Shown: positions 45,608 to 54,013, counted from the stretch's first letter. The stretch is 64,000 nt of DNA from Butyricimonas faecalis (GCF_003991565.1 NZ_CP032819.1:3534001-3598000), one strand, 5' to 3'. Translations and numbers: made by a program. Notes: generated from the sequence alone by a model not told the origin.

Positions 45608-46635
45608 ACCCGTTGGCGGAATTAATTTAAGTTGATAAAGATGAGTAAAAAGTTGCACATATCGTTGATTTTTAGTAACTTAGCAACAATCAAAACATTA
45701 AGTTCAAACCATCGTATGTACAACCTTTATACAAAATTCGTCAAAATACTTGAGATATGCAAGCAATTCTCTGAAAATCTCGTCAATGAATCGGGTAATG
45801 TTCCACGCCGTGGTCCTGTTCCTAAGTTTTCTGACTTGGAAGTAGTGGCACTGTCCCTGACAGCAGAGACAGAGAGCATTGATAGTGAGAAGTGGTTGTT
45901 CGACTATAAATTGCAAGAGTACAAGGACTGCATTCCCAATCTCATATCAAGGAGACAGTTCAATGACCGCAGGAAGAAAACTGCAGGCTTGTGTGAGGAA
46001 CTGCGCAAAAGGGTTGCCATGGAAATGGATGGTGGAGAGGAACAATTCTTTGTTGACTCCAAGCCAATAGAGGTCTGTAGGGTTGCAAGAGGGAAACGAT
46101 GCAAGATGGGACGTACCGGTGATTTCTCGCAAGCTCCAGACTTCGGTTTCTGCGCTTCGCAGAACACGTATTATTTTGGTTATAAGTTACACGCTCTCTG
46201 TTGGTTATGTGGAGTTATCCATTCCTATGATCTCTCAAAGGCAAGTGCGGCTGATCTCCATTATATGAAGGATGTGAAACATGCTTATCACGACTGTAGC
46301 ATCTATGGCGACAAAGGGTATATTGGAGCTGATGTACAGCTTGACTTGTTCGAAACCGCACACATAAGACTGGAGTGTCCGTATCGGCTCAACCAGAAGG
46401 ACTGGAAGCCGACATTCATTCCGTTTGCAAAGGCAAGAAAGAGGATTGAGACAATATTCTCACAACTTACAGACCAGTTCTTGGCCATCAGAAACTATGC
46501 GAAAATAACGAATGGTTTGTTTGCCAGAATCATCGGCAAAATTAGTGCACTTACCATTCTGCAATACGTAAACTTCATCAACAACAAGCCCATTGGCAGA
46601 ATTAAGTATGCACTAAATTAATTCCGCCAACGGGT
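45608..46635 (+). mobile_element. IS982-family element, copy B
   Basis: A 1,028-bp element with inverted repeats ACCCGTTGGCGGAATTAA at both ends and one intact transposase gene. It is in the same orientation as copy A but has diverged from it, so the two were not made by a recent duplication. Confidence 0.88.
45716..46621 (+). CDS. IS982-family transposase, copy B
   Basis: A 301-residue transposase from the ATG at 45,716 (MYNLYTKFVKILEICK); a longer reading to 45,632 exists. The DDE residues are in VDSKPIEVCRVAR, IYGDKGYIG, and RKRIETIFSQL. It is similar to copy A throughout but with many substitutions. The stop codon overlaps the right inverted repeat. Confidence 0.9.
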   Translation: MYNLYTKFVKILEICKQFSENLVNESGNVPRRGPVPKFSDLEVVALSLTAETESIDSEKWLFDYKLQEYKDCIPNLISRRQFNDRRKKTAGLCEELRKRVAMEMDGGEEQFFVDSKPIEVCRVARGKRCKMGRTGDFSQAPDFGFCASQNTYYFGYKLHALCWLCGVIHSYDLSKASAADLHYMKDVKHAYHDCSIYGDKGYIGADVQLDLFETAHIRLECPYRLNQKDWKPTFIPFAKARKRIETIFSQLTDQFLAIRNYAKITNGLFARIIGKISALTILQYVNFINNKPIGRIKYALN

Positions 46636-46652
46636 AGTCCATAATATATAAG

Positions 46653-46666
46653 TGCCAATATTGGCA
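46653..46666. promoter_or_regulatory. Palindromic operator 1
   Basis: TGCCAATATTGGCA is a perfect 14-bp palindrome upstream of the -33 element of the AAA ATPase promoter. An identical copy lies at 46,728-46,741, exactly 75 bp away. Confidence 0.65.
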
Positions 46667-46683
46667 AAAAAATAATATAATCC

Positions 46684-46714
46684 TTGCATGGACGGATTAT
46701 AGTCATTACCTTTG
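46684..46714 (+). promoter_or_regulatory. Promoter of the AAA ATPase/RT cassette
   Basis: TTG at 46,684-46,686 and TACCTTTG at 46,707-46,714 are spaced by 20 bp, a full match to the Bacteroides -33/-7 promoter. It lies between the two identical palindromes. Confidence 0.75.
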
Positions 46715-46727
46715 TATTGTAAAAAAA

Positions 46728-46741
46728 TGCCAATATTGGCA
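46728..46741. promoter_or_regulatory. Palindromic operator 2
   Basis: Second perfect copy of TGCCAATATTGGCA, between the expected transcription start (about 46,721) and the start codon of the ATPase gene. Occupation would block elongation or promoter clearance. Confidence 0.65.
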
Positions 46742-46754
46742 GAAATTTAATGTG

Positions 46755-48011
46755 ATGATGGAAATAAAAAGAGACAGATATCTTCAGCAACTGATAGAAA
46801 GCCGTCAAGATGGTTTTATCAAGGTAGTGACAGGAATCCGCAGATGCGGCAAGTCATACCTGCTGAATGTTTTATTCTACCACTATTTGTTGGAAAATGG
46901 AATTGCAGATGATCACATTATCCGGATTGACCTTGAAGATCGGATGAACAAGGATTTAAGGAATCCGGATATGATGCTTCACTATGTTCACGACAGAATC
47001 AAGGACAAGGAACTTTACTATATCATTATTGATGAGGTACAGCTGATGGATGAATTTGTCGATGTATTGAACAGTTTCCGCCATATCGAAAATGCCGATA
47101 CGTATGTAACAGGAAGCAATTCCCATTTCCTGTCATCCGATATTCCAACGGAGTTTAGAGGCCGGGGAGAGACGATTCATGTAAATCCTCTGTCTTTTTC
47201 TGAATTTTATTTGGCTAAAGGTGGAGACAAACAAGATGCGTGGCGCGAATACTTCACCTACGGTGGTTTACCTCTTGTCCAGTCATTTGAAACCGAACAA
47301 AAGAAGATAAACTATCTGAAAAATCTATTTGAGACTGTTTATTTGGCAGATATTATCGAGAGGCACAAAATCAAGAATGAGAATGAAATGCGTGAATTAC
47401 TTCTCATTATGGCATCATCTATAGGTGCTCCATGCAACCCTACAAAATTGTCGAATACTTTCAAAAGTTTGAAAAATGTGAAAATTGGCAGTCAAACTAT
47501 TTCCAAATATCTGAACTACTTGTCAGAATCGTTCCTCTTGAATAGGGCTGTACGTTACGACGTTAAAGGAAAGAAGTACATCAATACGCTTTCCAAGTAT
47601 TATTTTACGGACATTGGCTTAAGAAATGCCATTCTTGATATGCGCCAACAAGAGGAAACGCATATCATGGAAAACATCATTTACAATGAATTGATTGTCC
47701 GTGGTTATAGTGTCGATGTTGGAATGGTGGAGATAAAGAAGCCGGATAAGGACGGGAAGTGGACTCGCATCCACCTTGAAGTGGATTTTATAGCGACTCT
47801 TGGCAGCAAGAAGTACTATATACAGTCGGCATTGTCTATACCGGATAGAGAGAAAGAAATACAGGAATCCCGTTCGTTGACGAATATCAATGATTCATTC
47901 AAGAAAATCATTGTTGTCAAAGATCACATTATGCCTCGCCGAAATGAGGAAGGGATTCTCACAGTCGGGTTATTTGATTTCTTACTCAAAGAAGATAGTT
48001 TAGATATATAA
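46755..48011 (+). CDS. AAA-type ATPase with DUF4143 domain (paralogue 1)
   Basis: A 418-residue ATP-binding protein. Walker A is GIRRCGKSYLLNVLF (about residue 30), Walker B is YYIIIDEVQLMDEF, and sensor YVTGSNSHFL follows. The C-terminal DUF4143 part has the nuclease-like fold pattern LEVDFIATLGSKKYYIQSALS, often seen in this family. The start is one of GTG 46,752, ATG 46,755 or ATG 46,758. The gene has a strong promoter with two operators and stands 58 bases before the reverse transcriptase gene, so it could belong to the same cassette. It is related to the gene at 58,992. Confidence 0.88.
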   Translation: MMEIKRDRYLQQLIESRQDGFIKVVTGIRRCGKSYLLNVLFYHYLLENGIADDHIIRIDLEDRMNKDLRNPDMMLHYVHDRIKDKELYYIIIDEVQLMDEFVDVLNSFRHIENADTYVTGSNSHFLSSDIPTEFRGRGETIHVNPLSFSEFYLAKGGDKQDAWREYFTYGGLPLVQSFETEQKKINYLKNLFETVYLADIIERHKIKNENEMRELLLIMASSIGAPCNPTKLSNTFKSLKNVKIGSQTISKYLNYLSESFLLNRAVRYDVKGKKYINTLSKYYFTDIGLRNAILDMRQQEETHIMENIIYNELIVRGYSVDVGMVEIKKPDKDGKWTRIHLEVDFIATLGSKKYYIQSALSIPDREKEIQESRSLTNINDSFKKIIVVKDHIMPRRNEEGILTVGLFDFLLKEDSLDI

Positions 48012-48069
48012 ACACATAAGTGTCGTCAATAATAAAAGTCAATCAGAAAAATATAGTAAAATATTGTCG

Positions 48070-49813
48070 ATGAAGACCATTCTTGAACTTTCGCATATAA
48101 AAGCAAGACAGTATTTCTTGGAATCGCAAAACTATTGTAATATGCAGTTTCCCAAATACATAGATTTTAAGCCCGTGATAGAATATGTCCAAAATTCTGT
48201 CGGAAATAAAGAATTGAGAGACATTCTAAAAGATCCTAAGAGAATGCCTTCTGATTATGAAAACGTAAATCATAAGATGTTAGTCAAGAAGGATGCACAG
48301 TATTCATATAGGCCTATTCAGTTAATTAATCCATACCTTTATTATCTGCTTGTCAAGGCTATGACAAATAAGAGTAGTTGGAAGGAGATAAAAGATCGCT
48401 TTGCTGAGCTGAAAGTACCAAACATAGAAGTTGCGAGTATTCCTAAAGTTAAAGGAGACACAGACAAATCACATATGTCAGCATCAGTAAGTTCTTGGTG
48501 GGAAAATGTTGAACAAAGAAGCCTTGAGTTAGCTTTGTCTTATAGATATATGTTTGTTACCGATATTACGAATTGTTACTGTGCTATATATACTCATACC
48601 ATTGCGTGGGCATTGATGGGAAAAGAACAAGCTAAAGAAAAACGCAATAAGTCAGGACTATTGGGAAATATTATTGACAACTATATGCAAGGTATGCAAT
48701 ATGGTCAAACAAATGGTATACCTCAGGGAAGTACGTTATCTGACTTTATTGCAGAAATAGTACTTGCGTATGCAGATAAGCTACTTAGCGAAAGACTAAA
48801 TACAAATGGAATATCTAACTATCATATAGTAAGATACCGAGATGACTATCGTATTTTTTGCAATTCAAAAGAGGATACAGAACGAATAGCATTCTTTCTT
48901 CAAGAAGTTCTTGCAGAACTCAATTTTCAATTGAATGGGAAAAAGACATATCTGACAGAAGATGTCATCAGTGATTCTATAAAACCTGATAAGAAAGCAT
49001 ATATTTCAGAAGGTCCAATTTATAGGAAAACGCAGAAAAGGATATACTCTACAATGTCCAATCTTCAGCAGGAGGCTCTTTTTATATACCAATTTTCCAA
49101 AAAACATCCAAACAGCGGTACACTAATAAAACTTTTAACAACTTTTGCCCAAAGATTGAACAAAAAAATTGCGATTTGTGGCGATTACCTTGTGATGATA
49201 TCAATTTTCACAGAAATAGCACTATATAGTCCGAAAACGTACAAGGTAATTCTTTCTATCATCAGTAAACTCCTTAGTAAAATTCCTTCGACAGATGAAA
49301 GAGAGCGAATTGTTAATAATGTTTATGCGAAGTTTCAGAGGTTTCCGAATATTGGCGAAATTCAAATATGGATTCAACGTATAGCATTTAATTTGCCTCA
49401 CCCTGTTACATATACTGAAAATATATGTAAAATCGTAAATGGTGAGACTGGCGTTAATTTATGGAATAATGATTGGGTAGATGAACCCTATAAGGTAGGG
49501 TGTTCAAAATCCAGAAAAAATCCCGCACGATTTTTGACCAAATAAACGCTATAACTCACTGATATTCTGCAACAATTATATGCATAATGTATCGGAATGG
49601 GAATCCTGCACGATTTTAAAATTGCAGTTTGTTGATTTACTGTTAGTTAGACATTCATTTTTGGGATAATTTGGACATAAAAATTATGAGGATTTTGAAC
49701 ACCCTACCTATAAGGGTGCGTTTCCTCAATATAAAATTTGCACTGAATGGGTAAGGGATAGTTACACTCCAGTAATAGACATTGATGAAATTAGTTTGTT
49801 CAACATTTATTGA
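48070..49813 (+). pseudogene. DRT/Abi-like reverse transcriptase, disrupted by a MITE
   Basis: Reverse transcriptase with YMFVTDITNCY (first Asp, about residue 165), GIPQGSTLSDF (about 217) and VRYRDDYRIF (catalytic YRDD instead of YADD, about 254). The long helical C-terminus is typical of the unknown-group/Abi-type enzymes used in phage defence rather than of retrons or group II introns. The present frame ends at 49,545 in 16 foreign residues. Removing the MITE (49,495-49,707 and one target copy) joins DEPYK to GAFPQYKICTEWVRDSYTP and on to a stop at 49,813, giving 507 residues. The catalytic part is whole, so the shortened protein may keep some activity. The exact subfamily cannot be set here. 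Confidence 0.85.
49488..49714. mobile_element. MITE of 213 bp with 7-bp target duplication
   Basis: The ends GTAGGGTGTTCAAAATCC (49,495-49,512) and GGATTTTGAACACCCTAC (49,690-49,707) are perfect 18-bp inverted repeats. CTATAAG stands on both sides (49,488-49,494 and 49,708-49,714). No coding capacity. Inside, a degenerate direct repeat TCCCGCACGATTTTT / TCCTGCACGATTTTA is seen. The element must be moved by a transposase encoded elsewhere. Confidence 0.9.
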
Positions 49814-49837
49814 TAACACTTATATATATTGACAGTT

Positions 49838-50632
49838 ATGGAACTAAGATATTGCTTAAACCAAGGTATATTGGAACGTATTTCAAAAATACTAGGAGAT
49901 ACATCGAATGGACTTACTGGATCTGAAATATCTTATTTCCTTCAGCAGTGTAATATTAAAGATGTGACTCCTGAAATAACGAAATGGAAAAGGCTTTACA
50001 GTGCACTTGCATCCGTTCAGAACTTTGATAAATGTTCAAACAAAATATTGAGATTCATCCAAATTGTATTGAACCCTGCGCGTTTTACAGATAATCAAAT
50101 TTTTGAGACAAAAAGAAAGGCGATTAATGAATGCCTATCTTATGTAGGTTATGAATTACAATCAAACGGCCGTTTTAGGGTCGTTACTACTGCAAAAACT
50201 ATTAGTGAAGCCCAACAACGTGCAAATGACCTTTTAGTAAATCTTCAGATGAGGAATGCACATCAAGAAATATTCAAATATTGCACAACAGAACTAGTTG
50301 ATAAGAACTACTTTCATGCTGTATTTGAAGCTTGCAAAGGGTTATTTGCAAGAATACGGCAACTGTCATTAATTAATACTGATGGAATACGGTTAGTGGA
50401 ATATGTGTTTAATCATCCTATATTGGTAATCAATTCGTATAAATCCAAACAGGAAAAAGATGAACAGAAAGGTTTCGAGGCAATCTTAGAAGGTTTGTGC
50501 AATATGTTTAGGAATCCAGAAGCTCATCAACCAAAAATTGAGTGGCCAGTGAGTGAACAAGATGCTTTAGAAATTTTGTCTTTGATTTCTTACTGTCATA
50601 GGAGATTAGATAATGCCAAAAGAGTTGAATAA
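49838..50632 (+). CDS. TIGR02391/Ymh-type protein, likely partner of the reverse transcriptase
   Basis: A 264-residue protein starting at the ATG at 49,838 (MELRYCLNQGILERISKIL). The C-terminal two thirds show the Hypoth_Ymh/TIGR02391 pattern: HQEIFKYCTTELVDKNYFHAVFEACKGLFARIRQL, then GFEAILEGLCNMFRNPEAHQPKIEW. The FRNPEAH stretch resembles the RxxxxH-type site of HEPN ribonucleases, which would fit a toxic effector. It starts 24 bases after the original stop of the reverse transcriptase gene, so the two form one cassette. Confidence 0.78.
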   Translation: MELRYCLNQGILERISKILGDTSNGLTGSEISYFLQQCNIKDVTPEITKWKRLYSALASVQNFDKCSNKILRFIQIVLNPARFTDNQIFETKRKAINECLSYVGYELQSNGRFRVVTTAKTISEAQQRANDLLVNLQMRNAHQEIFKYCTTELVDKNYFHAVFEACKGLFARIRQLSLINTDGIRLVEYVFNHPILVINSYKSKQEKDEQKGFEAILEGLCNMFRNPEAHQPKIEWPVSEQDALEILSLISYCHRRLDNAKRVE

Positions 50633-50704
50633 TACTTAAAAATCAAAGGCAGGCCGATATCACATCGACATGCCTTCTGAAACTATGACAGCAAAAAGAA
50701 ACAA

Positions 50705-50971
50705 TTAAACGAATTCATCTATATCGAATGCCTCTGTCTTATTTTTTGTATTATCCATTTCTGAAATTTGCGAGTCATCACAAAGCATACTATCAATAAG
50801 ATTTCCTATCTTCTTTTTGATAGCGTCTTCATTCCGCATAATTCTGATGACTTCTTCTTCAGATAGACAGATGCGTGGGGCACGAACTGCAGGATTTCTT
50901 TTTATGCCAAAAGATTCTGCTTCTGACTGCGGTACTGCTTGTTGTTTTTTGTCCTTCATATTCGATTCCAT
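50705..50971 (-). CDS. Small tra-region protein
   Basis: An 88-residue charged protein (MESNMKDKKQQAVPQSEAESFGIKRNPAVRAPRICLSEEEV). A short helix-turn pattern (SEEEVIRIMRNEDAIKKKIGNLI) is followed by an acidic tail. It lies two bases after the larger gene upstream and is the last of the four-gene traA block. It may correspond to a small Tra protein (TraC/TraD region of CTnDOT), but the match is not clear. Confidence 0.65.
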   Translation of the reverse strand: MESNMKDKKQQAVPQSEAESFGIKRNPAVRAPRICLSEEEVIRIMRNEDAIKKKIGNLIDSMLCDDSQISEMDNTKNKTEAFDIDEFV

Positions 50972-50973
50972 AT

Positions 50974-51762
50974 TTACATGTATTTATTCCAATCAATTCC
51001 AATCTGTTCCAAAGACTGTTTTGATGTCTCTTTTCCATTTGGCATATTTTCTTTGAGCAGTTTTTCCAATTGGCTTTGAGTACTCAGTTCGGTTGAAAAA
51101 AAACTGAACAGGTCTGTATCCTGAAGTTGGTACAGGGTTTCGGCAGCATTTCGGATTTTCTTTCTGTCATCCGTTCCCGAAATAAGCACATCAGCGACAT
51201 TGTTCAGTTCTTCAAAAGTCAATGCCCTTGAAAAATCCGGGTCAGGAACGCACCCGTCATTTGACATGAGTTCCCGTTTTTCTGATTCAGTCAGTCCTTT
51301 TTTGGGAGTAAAGTCATCAATCACGTCATCCGTATTTATATCCTTATCCTCCTCTATGGGTTCCTTTTTCATAGGTTCAGAACGTGTGGGAGTTTTTCTC
51401 GCCACTTCCGGGTCTTCAAGATAGACTATCTTCGTCTTGCCGATTACTTCATTGTACTCGTCCATGGGATTCGGCTGCGTTTCGGTTTTCTTTTCATGCC
51501 CGACTTTTAGGATATCGTTCTCCGCTTGTGCGATCCATGCTTCAGCCTTGTCCAGTCTTGCCCTATACCGGGCTTTCCTTGCTTTTTCCACCATTCGTTT
51601 TTTACGTGATTTCCATAACCGGATACGTGCCATACGCATATAACGAAGCTGATTGTCCCAGAATTTATAAACTTTCGGACTGAATATAAACATCCATACC
51701 TTATATAATATATAGGTTGCCGACATGGCTTTTACTGAAAAATAAATTAATGTTGTTTCCAT
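50974..51762 (-). CDS. Membrane-anchored tra protein (TraD/DUF4122-like)
   Basis: A 262-residue protein with an N-terminal hydrophobic stretch (LIYFSVKAMSATYILYKVWMFIF) and then a very basic region (RMARIRLWKSRKKRMVEKARKARYRARL), so it is probably held in the inner membrane. The C-terminal part is acidic and helical (LTFEELNNVADVLISGTDDRKKI). Order (after the DUF3408 gene) and layout fit the TraC/TraD position of CTnDOT elements; the name is uncertain. Confidence 0.7.
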   Translation of the reverse strand: METTLIYFSVKAMSATYILYKVWMFIFSPKVYKFWDNQLRYMRMARIRLWKSRKKRMVEKARKARYRARLDKAEAWIAQAENDILKVGHEKKTETQPNPMDEYNEVIGKTKIVYLEDPEVARKTPTRSEPMKKEPIEEDKDINTDDVIDDFTPKKGLTESEKRELMSNDGCVPDPDFSRALTFEELNNVADVLISGTDDRKKIRNAAETLYQLQDTDLFSFFSTELSTQSQLEKLLKENMPNGKETSKQSLEQIGIDWNKYM

Positions 51763-51764
51763 GA

Positions 51765-52184
51765 CTATTGAATTTTAGGGGGTGAAAAACGGTCTTTATA
51801 CATTCGGGTGATTTCCTCGATGTTGAGTTCTATATGCTCGGCTATGATGTTACTGATATAGCTCGCGATACTTACTTCGGGAGCTATCACATTGAGATAA
51901 TTCTTTATCTCGTCGTACAGCTTGCGGTTCAGGTACACCTGGATACGTCCGGGCATGGGGGTATTCACCAGATACTTCTGACGGAAACCGCTTTCACTTT
52001 TACGCTTTGGGTGAGGTTCGGGATTTTCCGAGGCTGTTTCCTTTTCCTTATCCGGCCTTTTATCGGTTTCCTCTGCTGGAACTTCTACCACGATGACATC
52101 CTCTTTCTCAATGGCATCAGGAATGTTACCGACCATATACCCCCTGATTTCCTCTTCATTTACTTTTACTATATTCTTTGCCAT
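51765..52184 (-). CDS. DUF3408 transfer protein (TraB-like)
   Basis: A 139-residue protein with a charged, Pro- and Glu-rich N-terminal half and a conserved C-terminal half: IQVYLNRKLYDEIKNYLNVIAPEVSIASYISNIIAEHI. That half looks like a ribbon-helix-helix-type fold and matches DUF3408 (TraB in CTnDOT). It probably binds DNA or assists the ParA-like protein next to it. It starts 7 bases after the traA stop. Confidence 0.78.
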   Translation of the reverse strand: MAKNIVKVNEEEIRGYMVGNIPDAIEKEDVIVVEVPAEETDKRPDKEKETASENPEPHPKRKSESGFRQKYLVNTPMPGRIQVYLNRKLYDEIKNYLNVIAPEVSIASYISNIIAEHIELNIEEITRMYKDRFSPPKIQ

Positions 52185-52191
52185 ACCTCAA

Positions 52192-52944
52192 TTACAGGTT
52201 AAATTTTACAATCAGTTCATTTGCCAGTTCCTGCAATCCGCTGCCTTTAAGTTGTCCTGCCGGCGGTGGAAGGAGTGAACAGCGGAAATAGGTGCGGGTC
52301 CGGGATGAGAGTTCCTTGTCATAACGGCAGAGGTCCGGAATGGCTGAATCCAGAATTTTCAGCCCCTGTTTCTTCATCAGTGCCATATAGTTGTCAAGCA
52401 CTTCAGTATTGCTTCTTTTCTTTACCTTGGTCCAGAACAGGAACACGTCTTTCAAAGGAATATTCTTCCGGTTTTCCAAAAACTTCATGACGCTTTTGGC
52501 AAAGACAAAACTGCTGTCCATAACGAAATTGTCAGCGGCAATGGGGGTCAATACATAATCCACATTGAAAATGGTCTGCAACACACCGGATATGTCCATA
52601 GACCCTGGCAAATCTATGAAAACGATATCAAAATCTGCTTTTGCCGCCAACTCTCCGGCCACCTGGCGTGCATTCTCCGGCTTTGCCTGCCTGATAGGAT
52701 AAATCCTGCACCCCCTAAGCCTCTGCTCTTCCAACAGCACCATGTACTTCTTGTTCTTCTCCACCATCTCCATGTCCCGTTCCCTCAGATTGAACAGGCT
52801 GCGCTGGGTGGAGTCACAATCAACGATGGCCACACTCTTATCCATCGAATAATTCAGGAGACTGGCAAGCGTTACCAGCATGGTACTTTTGCCGACCCCA
52901 CCTTTCTGGTTGCTGACCGCAACGAATAACGGATTCTTCTTCAT
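52192..52944 (-). CDS. traA: ParA-type ATPase TraA
   Basis: A 250-residue ParA/MinD-type ATPase. The deviant Walker A is KGGVGKSTMLVTLASLL (about residues 14-30), the Walker A' region is VAIVDCDSTQRSL, and the Walker B-like stretch is FDIVFIDLPGSMD. It corresponds to TraA at the head of CTnDOT-type tra clusters. It probably positions the element or the transfer machinery. It is the first gene of the minus-strand block and diverges from mobA across the oriT region. Confidence 0.9.
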   Translation of the reverse strand: MKKNPLFVAVSNQKGGVGKSTMLVTLASLLNYSMDKSVAIVDCDSTQRSLFNLRERDMEMVEKNKKYMVLLEEQRLRGCRIYPIRQAKPENARQVAGELAAKADFDIVFIDLPGSMDISGVLQTIFNVDYVLTPIAADNFVMDSSFVFAKSVMKFLENRKNIPLKDVFLFWTKVKKRSNTEVLDNYMALMKKQGLKILDSAIPDLCRYDKELSSRTRTYFRCSLLPPPAGQLKGSGLQELANELIVKFNL

Positions 52945-53187
52945 AACTGAACTTTTTTAATGGTTTATTACACTATTGTTTTACTTGTCTGTTATTTACT
53001 TTGTGACAAGGTTTGTTAGTGATATGGTTACTTTGTGCTCACCAACCGGCAAACCGACCAACCGATAGTTATCTGCCCTAACAAAGCAAGTAAACAATCA
53101 CTGCCCACCTGTTGCAACAAGTGTTTTCGCTAACCAGCAATACAACGGACAGTTACTTGACTATTGGTTTGTTTTACCGTTTATGTT

Positions 53188-53271
53188 GCAAATAAAAAGG
53201 TATTTTTTCATATCATCACTATGTTTCAAGGGAGGTGACGACCTGTGTCACCATATGTCATCACGTTACAT
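53188..53271 (-). promoter_or_regulatory. Regulatory region of the traA operon
   Basis: The minus strand carries ATGTAACGTGATGACATATG, a near match to the traE upstream motif, then TTGAAACATAGT (53,229-53,218) and TATTTGC (53,194-53,188). The spacing from TTG to TATTTG is 35 bases, exactly as upstream of the 61,018 gene. Confidence 0.5.
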
Positions 53272-53422
53272 ATAACCCGCTATTTTACAACAGGATAAAC
53301 CGCCATAACTTTGCACCGACAACGGAACGGATACCGCTGCGGAGGTTTCCCGAAGCCGAAGAATGAGGCTGAAGGTCAAAATTTAATTTGACGAAGGAAA
53401 ATTCATTACCAAGCGGTAATAG

Positions 53423-53474
53423 CAAGTTGTGTTTTGAGGCACCCGAAATGAATTCGGGCACTCAAAACAACTTG
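53423..53474. other. Putative origin of transfer (oriT) hairpin
   Basis: CAAGTTGTGTTTTGAG and CTCAAAACAACTTG pair with one bulge, around an inner ACCCGAA/TTCGGGC stem. The hairpin lies 50 bases before mobA, next to the relaxase genes. The nick site itself cannot be shown from sequence. Confidence 0.5.
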
Positions 53475-53523
53475 CCGCTCGCCTGCCGGCTCGGGGTGGG
53501 ATTCACTCCAAAGTCGTGAATCC

Positions 53524-54012
53524 ATGACGGAAGATAAGAAACAAAAAACATCAATGCGTATGGAAGAAAACAAGAACAGAAAAACAAGAAAAGGTGTAGG
53601 GCGGAAACCGAAAACCGACCCTGCCGTGTACCGTTATGTGGTGCGGCTAAACTCGGAAGAGAACGTAAAGTTCGATATCCAGTTTCAAAAATCGGGACTG
53701 AGGGAACGCTCCAAATTCATCAAGGCAATGATTTTCGGAAAGGAAATCAAGGTGGTCAGAATCGACAAGGCGACGATGGACTACTATGTCCGCCTTACCA
53801 ATTTCTACCACCAGTTCCAGGCCATCGGCAACAACTACAACCAGACGGTCAAGGCAATCAAGAACAATTTCGGGGAGAAACGGGCATACGCCCTGCTCCG
53901 CAATCTGGAAAAGACGACCATAGATCTGGTGGTGCTGAGCAAGCGGATCATCATGCTGACCCATGAGTTTGAGGAAACCTACCTTATCAAAAAGCAGAGG
54001 GAGGAGGAATGA
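53524..54012 (+). CDS. mobA: Mobilisation accessory protein MobA
   Basis: A 162-residue basic protein (RKTRKGVGRKPKTDPAVYRYVVRLNSEENVKFD). The middle part fits a ribbon-helix-helix/MobC-like oriT-binding protein: VRLNSEENVKFDIQFQKSGLRERSKFIKAMIFG, then FQAIGNNYNQTVKAIKNNFGE. It helps the relaxase at oriT. Its stop is one base before the mobB start. Confidence 0.85.
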   Translation: MTEDKKQKTSMRMEENKNRKTRKGVGRKPKTDPAVYRYVVRLNSEENVKFDIQFQKSGLRERSKFIKAMIFGKEIKVVRIDKATMDYYVRLTNFYHQFQAIGNNYNQTVKAIKNNFGEKRAYALLRNLEKTTIDLVVLSKRIIMLTHEFEETYLIKKQREEE

Positions 54013-54013
54013 C

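Larger units (their letters stand above)
37996..46635. mobile_element. Composite transposon bounded by two IS982 copies
   Basis: Two IS982-family elements stand in direct orientation at the ends (37,996-40,005 and 45,608-46,635). Their outer ends ACCTGTTGGCGGAATTAA and (reverse) ACCCGTTGGCGGAATTAA are flanked by a 7-bp repeat AGTCCAT, as expected if the whole 8.6 kb moved as one unit. The inner ends show no comparable repeat. Inside are a small lipoprotein gene, a broken IS4-like transposase, and a three-gene surface-protein operon. The unit landed in the gap between the small basic gene (37,914) and the AAA ATPase gene (46,755). Confidence 0.75.
52945..53523. other. Divergent control region with oriT-like hairpin
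   Basis: No gene is visible between traA and mobA. The stretch holds short repeats (CAACCGGC, CCAACCGATAG), the shared motif at 53,245-53,271 and the TTGAAACATAGT promoter-like string (53,218-53,229, minus strand) in front of traA. A perfect ATTACC/GGTAAT hairpin (53,405-53,420) and the long hairpin at 53,423-53,474 lie close to mobA, where transfer origins are usually found. Confidence 0.6.

Noticed and set aside
48012..48069. Retron-type non-coding RNA in front of the reverse transcriptase
   Set aside because: Only 58 AT-rich bases separate the ATPase stop and the RT start, too short for an msr-msd, and the YRDD motif points away from retrons.
46643..50704. The RT cassette as part of the IS982 composite transposon
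   Set aside because: It lies outside the AGTCCAT duplication that closes the composite at 46,642.
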